Shown here: positions 32,924 through 41,515 of the stretch, in pieces
How the letters are laid out: every line of letters begins with the position of its first letter
Position numbering within the stretch: position 1 is the stretch's first letter
Position numbers and translations under genes: made by a program
Notes under the pieces: generated by a model
What the model was told of the DNA's origin: nothing
Database searches by the model: none
What the model saw: only the letters and a program-made list of their open reading frames with translations
DNA from: Methanoculleus receptaculi
Lineage (GTDB): Archaea; Halobacteriota; Methanomicrobia; Methanomicrobiales; Methanoculleaceae
Direction of reading: 5' to 3'
Assembly: GCF_033472595.1 (NCBI RefSeq)
Contig: NZ_CP137642.1
Location: 434,001 to 498,000 of the forward strand
Length of the DNA stretch: 64,000 nt

Positions 32924-33971
32924 CGTGGATCGCGTCCTCTATTACACGGAGGCTGACCCGAACCCCGGGCGCAATCCCGAGGTCCCGCACCGACCGGCGG
33001 GTCATTACCGCCGTCATGTCCATCCCCACATCCACCAGGATCTCAGCCACAGGGCCGTTCTCGATGATCTGAAAGACCGTCCCGGTCATTGTGTTCGGGG
33101 CGTCTGGCCGCCGGCCGTCGTCCACAGCGATGATGAGGTCATCGGCACGGATGCAGAGGCAGACCGCCTCCCCCACTGCAGCGTCTGTCTGCGCCTCAAA
33201 CCTCAACCTACCTGCATCCACAGTTGCACGTCCACCGTCGTTTACCATCACCACCCCATCCAGGATGTTCTCAACCCCGATGAAGGATGCAACCTCCCGG
33301 CTCCCCGGGGCGTTCAACACAACATCGGCATCGCCCTCGTCGACGAGGCGACCGTCGATGATAACCGCCATCCTGGTTGCAAGCATGTGCGCCTCCCGGC
33401 GGGAATGGCTCACGTGCACTATCGTGAACCCCTCATCCCGGTGGAGTTGCCGGAGGTCGGCGATTAACCTCTCCTGCGTGACCGGGTCAAGCGCTGAGAG
33501 CGGCTCGTCCAGCAGGAGGATATCCGGTTTCACAGCGATGGCTCTTGCGAGCGCCACCCGCTGCTGCTCACCGCCTGAGAGGGTTCCGGGGTAGCGGTCC
33601 GCCAGGTGTTCGACACCGAACCTTTCAAGGAGGCCGGCGACTCTCTCGCGTCCCTCCTGCCTGCGCACCCCCCGGACGCGAAGACCGTAAGAGACGTTAT
33701 CGATGACGGTCATGTTCGGAAAGAGCGAGTAGTCCTGGTATACGAGGCCGATCCCCCTTCGCTCCGGGGGCAGATCGGTGATCTCCTTCCCCCGGAGGAG
33801 GATACGGCCGCTATCCGGCCTGTGGAGACCGGCAATCGCCTCGAGAAGCACCGTCTTTCCCGCGCCAGAGGGGCCGATGATGAAGTAGTAGTCGCCCCGG
33901 TTGATCGAGAGACTGACATCCTTCAGGGAGAATGACCCCAGCCTGAGCGATACCCGTTCAAACGCGATCAT
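32892..33971 (-). CDS. Molybdate/tungstate-type ABC transporter ATPase
   Basis: The 359-residue ATPase has Walker A GPSGAGKTVLLEA near 34, signature LSGGEQQRVALARAI near 130 and Walker B ILLLDEPLSALDPV near 154. A C-terminal TOBE domain follows (NTMTGTVFQIIENGPVAEILVDVGMDM), like ModC/WtpC. It overlaps its permease gene by 14 bases. It is related to, but distinct from, TupC in the same region. No substrate-binding protein accompanies this pair. Confidence 0.85.
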   Translation of the reverse strand: MIAFERVSLRLGSFSLKDVSLSINRGDYYFIIGPSGAGKTVLLEAIAGLHRPDSGRILLRGKEITDLPPERRGIGLVYQDYSLFPNMTVIDNVSYGLRVRGVRRQEGRERVAGLLERFGVEHLADRYPGTLSGGEQQRVALARAIAVKPDILLLDEPLSALDPVTQERLIADLRQLHRDEGFTIVHVSHSRREAHMLATRMAVIIDGRLVDEGDADVVLNAPGSREVASFIGVENILDGVVMVNDGGRATVDAGRLRFEAQTDAAVGEAVCLCIRADDLIIAVDDGRRPDAPNTMTGTVFQIIENGPVAEILVDVGMDMTAVMTRRSVRDLGIAPGVRVSLRVIEDAIHVIRSAPSARE

Positions 33972-34824
33972 CGTACCTCCCCAGGTATCCGGTCAACCTC
34001 CGCAGCAGGTAGAACACCCCGAGACTGACCACTATGACCACAAACGCTATGCTCCTGCTCGTGCGGATGCCGGATGTGGTAAACGAGTAGTAGATCAGCG
34101 TCGATATGATGAACGGATAGTATGCGATCATGACCACAGCGGCAAACTCCCCTATTGCCCTTCCCCAGGCAAGGATTGCCCCGCTAAACAGATGCCGCAG
34201 GCTAAGAGGGAGGGTGACCGTACGGAAGGTGGTAAACGTCCCGGCGCCGAGGGTGCGGGCGACGTTCTCAAGGTGGAGGGGGACCTTCTCAAACCCTTCC
34301 CGCATCGTGTTTACAAAGAACGGCGAGGCGACGAAGAGCATCGCGACGACCGTGCCGGGGTAGGCATCCTCAAATGCAAGCCCGATCTCGGCGAGCGGCG
34401 CGCCGAGCCATCCCCTCCGCATGAAGAGGAGGTAGACGAGCAGCCCGGCAACGGTGTGGGGCAGGATGAGCGGCAGGTCGACGATGCTCTCGACAACCCC
34501 CTTAACCCTGGATGGGGGGGCCCGGGCGAGGACGTATGCAAGCGGTGTTCCAAAGAGTATGAGGAGGAGGACAGCGTTTGCCCCCGCAGAGAAGGTGAGG
34601 AGGATCGCTCCGAGCACCCCTGACGAAGCCGCAACCTCGATGAGGTGGAGCGGGTCTGCAAGTTCAGTTATTGTGATGTTTGCGAGCGCAAGAACCGTGA
34701 GCCCCACAAGAACTGCACCCAGGATGCAGAACCAGACGATGCAGAGGTCTGCCTGTCGCCTCCCGCGCACACTCCAGCGGGAGGATGGCGCATCCGCATC
34801 GGCCGAATCGCTCTCTATCTTCAT
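33958..34824 (-). CDS. Molybdate/tungstate-type ABC transporter permease
   Basis: The 288-residue permease has five or six helices and a charged cytoplasmic N-terminal lead (about 25 residues). The ModB/WtpB pattern is clear: FGTPLAYVLAR, VDLPLILPHTVAGLLVYLLF and the ATPase-contact loop RTLGAGTFTTFRTVTLPLSLRHL with GAILAWGRAIGEFAAVVMIAY. The IGEFGA-type motif is typical of molybdate/tungstate permeases. It is the first gene of a two-gene unit, 22 bases downstream of the nfo stop. Confidence 0.87.
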   Translation of the reverse strand: MKIESDSADADAPSSRWSVRGRRQADLCIVWFCILGAVLVGLTVLALANITITELADPLHLIEVAASSGVLGAILLTFSAGANAVLLLILFGTPLAYVLARAPPSRVKGVVESIVDLPLILPHTVAGLLVYLLFMRRGWLGAPLAEIGLAFEDAYPGTVVAMLFVASPFFVNTMREGFEKVPLHLENVARTLGAGTFTTFRTVTLPLSLRHLFSGAILAWGRAIGEFAAVVMIAYYPFIISTLIYYSFTTSGIRTSRSIAFVVIVVSLGVFYLLRRLTGYLGRYDDRV

Positions 34825-34845
34825 AGGGGGGCTCTCTACTGTTGC

Positions 34846-35694
34846 TCAATTCCCGGCAAGTTCGCGAATCTTCGCGATATTCCCGGCATCGTCCCGCCGG
34901 GCGTCGACCGGCGTCTCGCAGATCAGGGGGAGACGCCGGATCTGCGGGTTGCGGAGGATCTCCCGAAACCCCTCCTCTCCTATGGATCCAAGGCCGATAT
35001 GCTCGTGCCGGTCAAGCCCGCTCCCCAGATCCCCCTTGCTGTCGTTGAGGTGGATGAGATGGAGGCTGTCAGCGCCGATCAGTTCATCGATCTCCGCAAC
35101 GACAGCATCGATCCCCTCCGCCGTCCGGAGGTCGTAGCCTGCACCAAACGCGTGGCAGGTATCAAAACAGATCCCGAACTCCCCCCTATCATCCAGCCCG
35201 TCATATATCAGCGCGAGATCCTCGATCCTCGTCCCAACGCTGTTCTTCTCCCCGGCGCTGTTCTCGAGGAGGAGCATCACCCCCGTATCCCCGGTTTCAT
35301 CAAACGCACGGTTGATCGCGGCGATGACCCGTTTCCGCCCCTCCTCGATCCCGGCGCCGCGGTGGTGTCCGAGGTGGGTCACAAGATAGGGTATACCGAG
35401 AAGGGCGCATCGCCTGAGCTCCTCTGCAAGCGCAGCGGCCGATCTCTCATAGATGGCATCGTCTGGCGAGGCCAGGTTCGGGAGGTAGGGCATGTGATCA
35501 AAGACCGGGCCGAGCCCCGACGACCTCACCGCCGCCCGGAAAGCCTCGATCACCTCGGCGTCCAGGTCCCTCGCCCTCCAGCCTCTCGGGTTCCGGGAGA
35601 AGATCTGAAACGTGTCGCAACCAGCATCGCGGGCACGGTCAACCGCACGGTCGATCGACCCGGCGATGGAGATGTGGCATCCAACCCTCACCAT
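34846..35694 (-). CDS. nfo: Endonuclease IV (AP endonuclease)
   Basis: The 282-residue base-excision repair enzyme cuts 5' to abasic sites. It is a TIM barrel with three zinc ions: VGCHISIAGSIDRAV at the N terminus, FQIFSRNPRGWR, YLVTHLGHHRGAG, LLLENSAGEKNSVG, FGICFDTCHAFGAGYD and LIHLNDSKGDLGSGLDRHEHIGLG carry the His, Glu and Asp ligands. Nothing key is missing. It lies between aksF and the ABC permease on the same strand with short gaps, so it may share their transcripts. Confidence 0.95.
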   Translation of the reverse strand: MVRVGCHISIAGSIDRAVDRARDAGCDTFQIFSRNPRGWRARDLDAEVIEAFRAAVRSSGLGPVFDHMPYLPNLASPDDAIYERSAAALAEELRRCALLGIPYLVTHLGHHRGAGIEEGRKRVIAAINRAFDETGDTGVMLLLENSAGEKNSVGTRIEDLALIYDGLDDRGEFGICFDTCHAFGAGYDLRTAEGIDAVVAEIDELIGADSLHLIHLNDSKGDLGSGLDRHEHIGLGSIGEEGFREILRNPQIRRLPLICETPVDARRDDAGNIAKIRELAGN

Positions 35695-35720
35695 ACCGTA
35701 GTCTCTCGACCCTCGAGCGT

Positions 35721-36689
35721 TTAGGCCTTCCCCCGCAGAACTTCCCGGAGCACCGCCGCCCCGAACTCCCGGGTACCGGCGTTGCCGCCCAGGTCGCGCG
35801 TCCGGATGCCTGCATTGAGCACCCGGTCAATGGCCTCCTCGATGACCGCCGCGGATTCAGGGTCGCCTGTATGGGTAAGGAGCATCGCTGCGCTCCTGAT
35901 CGCTGCGATGGGGTTTGCTATACCCTGTCCTGCGATATCGGGGGCGCTCCCGTGGACGGGTTCAAAGAGCGCATGCCGCTCCCCTATATTGCCGCTCGGG
36001 AGCATACCGAGCCCCCCCACCAGGTAGGCTGCGGTATCGGAGAGGATGTCGCCGAAGATGTTGGTCGTCACAATCACGTCGTAGCGCGCGGGGTGCATCA
36101 GGATGTCAAGAGAGAGCGCGTCGATGAAACGCGTCGTGCAGGGAACCCCTGCCCTGGCGGCCTCCCTTCTGCAGATATCGACAAACAGAGAGTCCGATTT
36201 CAGGACGTTTGCCTTGTTCCCGATGGTGAGGTGGCGGCGGGCCGCAGCAAGGCTGCAGGCGCAGCGGGCAATCCGCTCGCTTCCCCGGCGGGATACGACC
36301 CGGACGGTGCAGGCACGATCGGGTTCGGTCCACTCGATGCCCGAGTAAAGCCCCTCGGTATTCTCCCGCACGATGATGATATCGACCCCTTCACCACGTA
36401 TAGGGCGGACGTTTGCGTAGAGGTCGAGAGCCCGTCGGATCTGCAGAAGAGCGCTTCTGTACCCCGGATCGGGCGGCGTTGTGACGGCGCCAAAGAGGAT
36501 TGCGTCCGCCGACTTCAGGTCAGCGATCGTCTCCTCGTCGCAGGCGCTCCCAGTCCGCTCCCAGCGGCCGTATCCCACCTCGACCTCGAAGAACTCGAGA
36601 TCCGGGCGCACGGCTGCGAGGATCTCGCGGGCGACCGGGACGACCTCGTGCCCTATACCGTCGCCCTCAACAACCGCTATCCCTGTCAT
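35721..36689 (-). CDS. aksF: Homoisocitrate/isopropylmalate dehydrogenase family (AksF)
   Basis: The NAD(P)-dependent 3-hydroxy-acid oxidative decarboxylase (322 residues) has [17 protein letters not shown] at the start, [14 protein letters not shown] near 115 and the signature [27 protein letters not shown] near 225-250. By operon context it should act on threo-homoisocitrate and its longer homologs in 2-oxosuberate synthesis for coenzyme B, though LeuB activity cannot be excluded. The ATG at 36689 overlaps the upstream gene by 23 bases, so it is translationally coupled. Last gene of the nine-gene unit. Confidence 0.85.
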   Translation of the reverse strand: MTGIAVVEGDGIGHEVVPVAREILAAVRPDLEFFEVEVGYGRWERTGSACDEETIADLKSADAILFGAVTTPPDPGYRSALLQIRRALDLYANVRPIRGEGVDIIIVRENTEGLYSGIEWTEPDRACTVRVVSRRGSERIARCACSLAAARRHLTIGNKANVLKSDSLFVDICRREAARAGVPCTTRFIDALSLDILMHPARYDVIVTTNIFGDILSDTAAYLVGGLGMLPSGNIGERHALFEPVHGSAPDIAGQGIANPIAAIRSAAMLLTHTGDPESAAVIEEAIDRVLNAGIRTRDLGGNAGTREFGAAVLREVLRGKA

Positions 36690-37500
36690 ATCCTCTCCTC
36701 CATGTGGTTGCAACCAGTCTCACGGCCTCAACCATATCCCATGCCGACGCACCCCAGTGGACAACTGCACCGAGAAGGCCGTTCCGGAGGCCGACACCCG
36801 CCCGCTCGCTCCTGCAACACCGAGCGATGAAGGGTTCGGCCCTCACAGCCTCGAGCGGGCAGATGTTATTCACCACGGTAACAGAGTCGCCGTAACACTC
36901 CTTTATCAGTTCACGCCCCGTCATACACGCTGCGACGCGGTCGCCGGGGCGGAGCCGGTCGGCATCAATGGTGCGCGGGAACCCGGCCGCGCGGCAGGGG
37001 TAGACGTCGGCACCGATCTCCCTGATGTCACGGAGATGGTGCTCAAAGACCACTTCGAGGTCGCCGAAGACCCCTGTTCTCTCGAGGTCGGTGAGCGTGG
37101 CCGAGAGGTGTGGCCGGGGCGGTGTTATGTCGTAGACGTGGATGCGAAGGAAACCCGAGAGGTCGGGGTCGATGACAAACGTGGTCTGCTCGCCGTAGCC
37201 TGAGAATATGGTACACCGGTAGCCTGACCTCATGGCCTCGGTTACCAGGAAAGTTCTGTCCTGGACGTTCACGGGCTCGGGGTAGTGGTAGACCTCATCT
37301 CCGGCGGCAAGCACACGGGTGGAGAGCACCGTCCGGAGGAGTCCGGTCTCTTCCGGATCTGTTTTAACCTCGATGACCTCTGTGCCCCCCGGGGTCTCCC
37401 GGACTATGTAGCGTGTGAGGAAGTAGGCCTTATCCCTCCCGCAGGGGGTGCCGTTTGCAACCCCGACAAACTTGCAGTGTGGTGGAAATATCATCGGCAT
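36667..37500 (-). CDS. Unrecognised protein inside the coenzyme B operon
   Basis: The 277-residue soluble protein (MPMIFPPHCKFVGVANGTPC, then GRDKAYFLTRYIV) has few Cys except pairs in the C-terminal part (NNICPLEAV, RCCRSERAG). Beta-rich blocks such as FLVTEAMRSGYRCTIFSGYGEQTTFVIDPDL and FEHHLRDIREIGADVYPCRAAGFPRT follow. I know no function. It overlaps aksE by 10 bases and aksF by 23, so the cell makes it together with 2-oxosuberate enzymes. The last residues ([21 protein letters not shown]) are basic. A longer frame to 37599 is a shadow. Confidence 0.7.
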   Translation of the reverse strand: MPMIFPPHCKFVGVANGTPCGRDKAYFLTRYIVRETPGGTEVIEVKTDPEETGLLRTVLSTRVLAAGDEVYHYPEPVNVQDRTFLVTEAMRSGYRCTIFSGYGEQTTFVIDPDLSGFLRIHVYDITPPRPHLSATLTDLERTGVFGDLEVVFEHHLRDIREIGADVYPCRAAGFPRTIDADRLRPGDRVAACMTGRELIKECYGDSVTVVNNICPLEAVRAEPFIARCCRSERAGVGLRNGLLGAVVHWGASAWDMVEAVRLVATTWRRGYDRDSGC

Positions 37501-37964
37501 GCCCTCCAGCAGGCTGCAAGCCCGCCGGCCCGGAGGATGGCAAGCATCCTCTCCGAGAGGGGGCGGGCGGGGTAGCGTTTGCCGTCCACCTCCACCCACC
37601 CCTCTTCCAGGTCGAAGGCGATGCGGGCACCATCGGTGCAGGGAACCGTGGCCTCGATCACCGGCAGACCGACGTTGATGGCATTACGAAAGAATATGCG
37701 GGCAAACGATTCCGCTACGACCCCGACCACCCCGGCCTCGCGGAGGGCGATCACCGCCTGCTCCCTGGACGAGCCGCAGCCCATGTTCCGCCCGGCGACG
37801 ATGACCGAACCGGGGAGACGGGCTGCAAGCGCAGGGTCAAGGTCCTCAAAGACATGTTCCGCCCAGACCGAACGGTCTTTCGTCCGGAGGTAGCGGCCCG
37901 CGATGATGAGGTCGGTGTCGATATCGTTCCCGAGGCAGACCGCGGGCCCTGCTCCCTTCATCAT
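37491..37964 (-). CDS. aksE: Homoaconitase small subunit (AksE)
   Basis: The small subunit (157 residues) of the isopropylmalate isomerase/homoaconitase family closes over the active site formed with AksD. Motifs: LGNDIDTDLIIAGRYLRTKD near 11-30, GRNMGCGSSREQAVIALREAG near 53-73 and SFARIFFRNAINVGLPVIE. The YLRT loop is, as I recall from work on methanogen enzymes, the homoaconitase-type loop, whereas isopropylmalate isomerases carry a different pair there. This supports chain elongation for coenzyme B rather than leucine. The start overlaps aksD as ATGA. Confidence 0.85.
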   Translation of the reverse strand: MMKGAGPAVCLGNDIDTDLIIAGRYLRTKDRSVWAEHVFEDLDPALAARLPGSVIVAGRNMGCGSSREQAVIALREAGVVGVVAESFARIFFRNAINVGLPVIEATVPCTDGARIAFDLEEGWVEVDGKRYPARPLSERMLAILRAGGLAACWRACR

Positions 37965-39172
37965 GCCACCTCCGGGACGGCAATCTCCCCGGCAAGAGCG
38001 CTTACGGCGGCCGTGGCGACCGAAGAGAGGTAGATCTCGCCGCCCACGCCCATCCGGTTCTTGAAGTTCCTGTTGGCCGTGGAGAGACAGACCTCCCCCT
38101 CCCCGAGCACCCCGGCATGTGCCCCGAGGCACGGCCCGCACCCCGGGGGTCCGACCACACATCCAGCATCCACTATGTCAGCGAGGATGCCGGTCTTGAT
38201 CGCCCGGGAGAGCACCGCACGCGATGCGGGGAAGACCAGGGTGCGGACGGCCACCTTCTTTCCGCGGACGATACGGGCGAACCGTTCCAGATCCTCGTAG
38301 CGGCCGTTTGTGCATGTACCGACGAAGACCTGGTCGAGGCGTGTCCCCGCGATCTCTTCAGCCTCCCGGACGGTGTCCACCCGGTGGGGGACGGCGACGA
38401 GGGGCACTATATCATCGAGATCGATATCGAGAGTCCGCTCGTAGCGGCATTCCTCCGGCACCTGCGGCGAGGCTTTAACCCCGTAGTCCGCAAGGTAACT
38501 GAGTGTGAGATCGTCGGCGTAGAAGATCCCGGCCTTTGCCCCTGTCTCGACCGCCATGTTGCAGAGGGTCAACCGCCCGTCCATGGAGATCCCCCTAACC
38601 CCCTCGCCGGCGAACTCCAGCGCCCGGTAGGTCGCGCCCTCCATTCCCAGGCGGGCGACGTAGGTGAGTGCGACATCTTTTGGCTCTGCGGCGCCGGAGA
38701 GATTGCCGGAGAGGTTTATCGCGATCGTCTCTGGGACACGGAACCAGGTGCCGCCCGACGCCCAGATCGCCGCCATATCGGTCGCGCCAACCCCTGTGGC
38801 GAACGCTCCAAATGCGCCAGCGGTGCAGGTGTGGGAGTCGGCCCCGACGACGATCATCCCCGGCCGGACGAGACCTTCGCTCATCACCTGGTGGCAGATC
38901 CCACATCCGGCATCCGAGAGTGGTATCCCGGAAACCCGGGCAAACGCCCGAAGTTCGGCCTGGAGCGTCGCTGTAGTCCCGGTGTTTGCCGGGACGATGT
39001 GGTCGAAGATCAGGCGGAGACGCCCGGGGCGAGGGAGTCGTTCCACCCCCATCTCGCGGAGCGCTTCCAGCGTGAGAACGCCGGTGCCGTCGTGGGCGAA
39101 GGCTATATCGACATCGCGGTCGACGTATGCCCCAGCCGGTGCGCCAAGTATCCGCTCTGATAGCGTGCTCAC
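37961..39172 (-). CDS. aksD: Homoaconitase large subunit (AksD)
   Basis: The 403-residue iron-sulfur hydro-lyase isomerises homocitrate to homoisocitrate, and the longer homologs. Motifs: IFDHIVPANTG near 62, GICHQV, VVGADSHTCTAGAFGAFATGVGATDMA near 106-132 (first cluster Cys) and VFVGTCTNGRYEDLERFARI, then VVGPPGCGPCLGAHAGVL (remaining cluster Cys pair). It starts with GTG at 39172, overlapping the aksA stop (GTGA); the longer frame upstream belongs to another reading. Substrate range by context, since the same family includes LeuC. Confidence 0.87.
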   Translation of the reverse strand: MSTLSERILGAPAGAYVDRDVDIAFAHDGTGVLTLEALREMGVERLPRPGRLRLIFDHIVPANTGTTATLQAELRAFARVSGIPLSDAGCGICHQVMSEGLVRPGMIVVGADSHTCTAGAFGAFATGVGATDMAAIWASGGTWFRVPETIAINLSGNLSGAAEPKDVALTYVARLGMEGATYRALEFAGEGVRGISMDGRLTLCNMAVETGAKAGIFYADDLTLSYLADYGVKASPQVPEECRYERTLDIDLDDIVPLVAVPHRVDTVREAEEIAGTRLDQVFVGTCTNGRYEDLERFARIVRGKKVAVRTLVFPASRAVLSRAIKTGILADIVDAGCVVGPPGCGPCLGAHAGVLGEGEVCLSTANRNFKNRMGVGGEIYLSSVATAAVSALAGEIAVPEVA

Positions 39173-40299
39173 CGGGCGCCCCCCTCCCTTGCCTTCCGCA
39201 GGAGGTCGCAGAGAACCTCGCGTGTGACACAGCATTTCCCCTCACTCTTCTGCTTGACCTGCTCGAGAACCCAGCTCGCCTCCTCATCGGAGAGTTCGAA
39301 GCCGTAGGCCTTTGCAACGTGTTCGAGCGCCTTTCTCCCGGTATGCTTCCCGAGCACAAACCGGCGTTCGCTGCCAACCAGTTCGGGGGGGATATACTCG
39401 TAGGTCGCCGGGTCACAGAGGATCGCGGCGATGTGGATCCCGCTCTCATGGGCGAAGGCGTTCTCGCCGACGATGGGATGCATCCGCTCCGGGGTTATGC
39501 CAGAGCATCGGGCAACCAGTCTGGAGATCTCCTGCAACCGGGAGAGGTCGTAGCGTTCGACCCCACCTTTAAAGCGCAGGGCAACGAGCACCTGTTCGAG
39601 CGCTGCGTTCCCGGCACGTTCGCCTATGCCGTTCACGGTGGTGTGGAGCTGGAACGCTCCGGCGGCCGCGGCGGTGATGGTGTTTGCCGCTGCAAACCCG
39701 AGGTCGTTGTGGCAGTGGACGCAGAGCGGAAAGGGCCCGGCGTCAAGGATCCTGGAGACAGCGGAATGGATCTCGAGCGGGGTGAGACAGCCGACGGTAT
39801 CGGCGAAACTGACAAGGTCGGCGCCGCACTCGATCCCCCTGCGGTACATATCGATGAGAACCGCCGGGTCTGTCCGTGAGGCGTCCTCGGCGGCAAGTCG
39901 GATCCCCACGCCGTGGTCGGCGGCGAACTCCACCATACCGAGGGCGTCCTCGATCACCTCCTCCCGCGGTTTGCGGTACTTGTGCCGAACATGGAGGTCG
40001 GAGATCGCGACGAAGATGCTGATTATATCCACGTCACAGTCAAGCGCCGCCTCGATATCGGGTTTGAGCGCCCGTGCCAGGCAGCAGGTCCTGGCATCCA
40101 GGCCGCTTCTGGCGATGGTCGCGACACATTCTTTCTCGGCCCTGGAGACCACGGGGAACCCGGCCTCGATCACCTCCACGCCGATCTCGTCGAGCGATTG
40201 CGCGATCGCCATCTTCTCATCACAGGTAAACGAGACACCAGGGGTCTGTTCCCCGTCTCGCAGCGTCACATCACAGATCTCGATATTCCATGGCAACAT
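39169..40299 (-). CDS. aksA: Homocitrate synthase family (AksA)
   Basis: The 376-residue acyltransferase condenses acetyl-CoA with 2-oxoglutarate and its longer homologs, the first step of 2-oxosuberate synthesis. Motifs: IEICDVTLRDGEQTPGVSFT near 6-25 (metal ligand Asp), RLAAEDASRTDP, FADTVGCLTP, CVHCHNDLGFAAANTITA (His metal ligands) and NGIGERAGNAALEQV, the IPMS-family signature. The C-terminal allosteric leucine domain of LeuA is absent, which fits AksA. The start overlaps the end of the TPP gene by 29 bases. Confidence 0.87.
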   Translation of the reverse strand: MLPWNIEICDVTLRDGEQTPGVSFTCDEKMAIAQSLDEIGVEVIEAGFPVVSRAEKECVATIARSGLDARTCCLARALKPDIEAALDCDVDIISIFVAISDLHVRHKYRKPREEVIEDALGMVEFAADHGVGIRLAAEDASRTDPAVLIDMYRRGIECGADLVSFADTVGCLTPLEIHSAVSRILDAGPFPLCVHCHNDLGFAAANTITAAAAGAFQLHTTVNGIGERAGNAALEQVLVALRFKGGVERYDLSRLQEISRLVARCSGITPERMHPIVGENAFAHESGIHIAAILCDPATYEYIPPELVGSERRFVLGKHTGRKALEHVAKAYGFELSDEEASWVLEQVKQKSEGKCCVTREVLCDLLRKAREGGAR

Positions 40300-41515
40300 G
40301 TCGTCCACCCTCCGGGCAGACACCTTCGATCACCACCGTTCGTGGGCCGTCCTCCGGGAGGACAAGCGCATGGCGAAGCGCCGTTGCGTCGTCGGCAGCG
40401 CAGACAACCGGGTCAGCCCAGGTGATGTAGCGAAGGATCTCGGGGACGGGGTGACCGCCGGTCATCCCCATCCGTCTGTTCGCAAAGACGATACATAGAA
40501 GCGGAAGTCCACGTTCGTAGACGTCGATGAGGGCGTTTAGCCCAGAATGCAGGAGTGCGTAGTCCCCGATGAGGGCGACCCGCGGCCCGGTCGCCGCGAC
40601 GGCTACCGACGAACCGAGACCATACGCGGCAACACCGATGCGGTAGGGCGGGTTCATCGCCAGGATGCTGCATCCAGCGTCGCAGACCGCCTGCATCCCG
40701 CGCTCTTGAAGGATCCGGAGGGCCGGATGAAATGGACAGTCTCTGCAGAAAGTTCGCGAGAAACCGCGTGTGGAGAACCGCTGCGGCTCCATGGCGGCGT
40801 CTGGAGGGGCGAGGAAACGGTGCTCCCGGAGGAAGGGGCGACCCCTCTCTTCGGGGAGTGAGGCGAGCACCCCTGCGTCCGCCGGCGGCGGGTAGGCGAT
40901 GACAGGGTGGAACCTGTTCAGCGGCGACGACCGGGCCCAGGCAAACATCGCGGCAGTCCGCCGGTCAGCGGCCACTGCCCGGCCGGCCATGGTGAGATCA
41001 GGGTCAGCCAGGCTCCCCTTCAGGTCATTCCGCTGGATGGAGGGCTCTGGGACGTCTGCGTCCAGAAGATCGGGGGTGACCCTGAGTATGGCCACCCTGG
41101 AGAAGGTCTCCGATGCCTCAAACGCCGCCTCCACGGCAGGTCCTAGCGTCTTGCCGTCAGGTTCGAACACCGGAGCCCACGCCACCTCCCCGTAATACCG
41201 GGAGTCTCCAGCGACGTCGGACCCGGTGACACGTATATCGTCGCCGACGACGATCACGACACCTGCCAGGAGCCCCTGGGCGGTTGCGTGCACCAGCGGG
41301 TCGGCGCAGGCATTGAGCCCGACGTGTTTGACGATCACAGCAGCCCTCCTCCCGGAGAGTGAGTCGCCCAGGGCGCACTCGAGCGCAACCTTCTCGTTGG
41401 TTGTGATGACCGCTCCCGTCAGGGCGGCGACCTCAGATACCGGGTAGCCCGGGACGGTGTAAAACCGGTCGGCGGCCCGGCAGACAGCGCGGGCAAGCGC
41501 TTTTGCACCCTTCAT
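40271..41515 (-). CDS. IorA-like thiamine diphosphate enzyme in the coenzyme B operon
   Basis: The 414-residue protein has a PYR-like domain (FYTVPGYPVSEVAAL, TTNEKVALECALGDSLSG, IVKHVGLNACADPLVHA) and a TPP-binding domain. The GDY...N signature spans about 30 residues from VALIGDYALLHSGLN to CIVFANRRMGMTGGHP. It resembles indolepyruvate ferredoxin oxidoreductase alpha, but the C-terminal ferredoxin domain is missing, so oxidative electron transfer is unlikely and plain decarboxylation is plausible. The start overlaps the radical SAM stop as ATGA, and aksA follows with overlap. I infer 2-oxosuberate decarboxylase as a candidate role. Confidence 0.75.
   Translation of the reverse strand: MKGAKALARAVCRAADRFYTVPGYPVSEVAALTGAVITTNEKVALECALGDSLSGRRAAVIVKHVGLNACADPLVHATAQGLLAGVVIVVGDDIRVTGSDVAGDSRYYGEVAWAPVFEPDGKTLGPAVEAAFEASETFSRVAILRVTPDLLDADVPEPSIQRNDLKGSLADPDLTMAGRAVAADRRTAAMFAWARSSPLNRFHPVIAYPPPADAGVLASLPEERGRPFLREHRFLAPPDAAMEPQRFSTRGFSRTFCRDCPFHPALRILQERGMQAVCDAGCSILAMNPPYRIGVAAYGLGSSVAVAATGPRVALIGDYALLHSGLNALIDVYERGLPLLCIVFANRRMGMTGGHPVPEILRYITWADPVVCAADDATALRHALVLPEDGPRTVVIEGVCPEGGRHVAMEYRDL

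Noticed and set aside
38117-39160. 347-codon frame antisense to aksD
   Set aside because: No domain character and fully inside a well-supported gene on the other strand.
35721-39172. Reading the aks genes as leucine synthesis (leuB, leuC, leuD)
   Set aside because: The AksA-like synthase lacks the leucine-sensing domain and the small subunit has the YLRT loop, so coenzyme B chain elongation is preferred. Leucine activity is not excluded.
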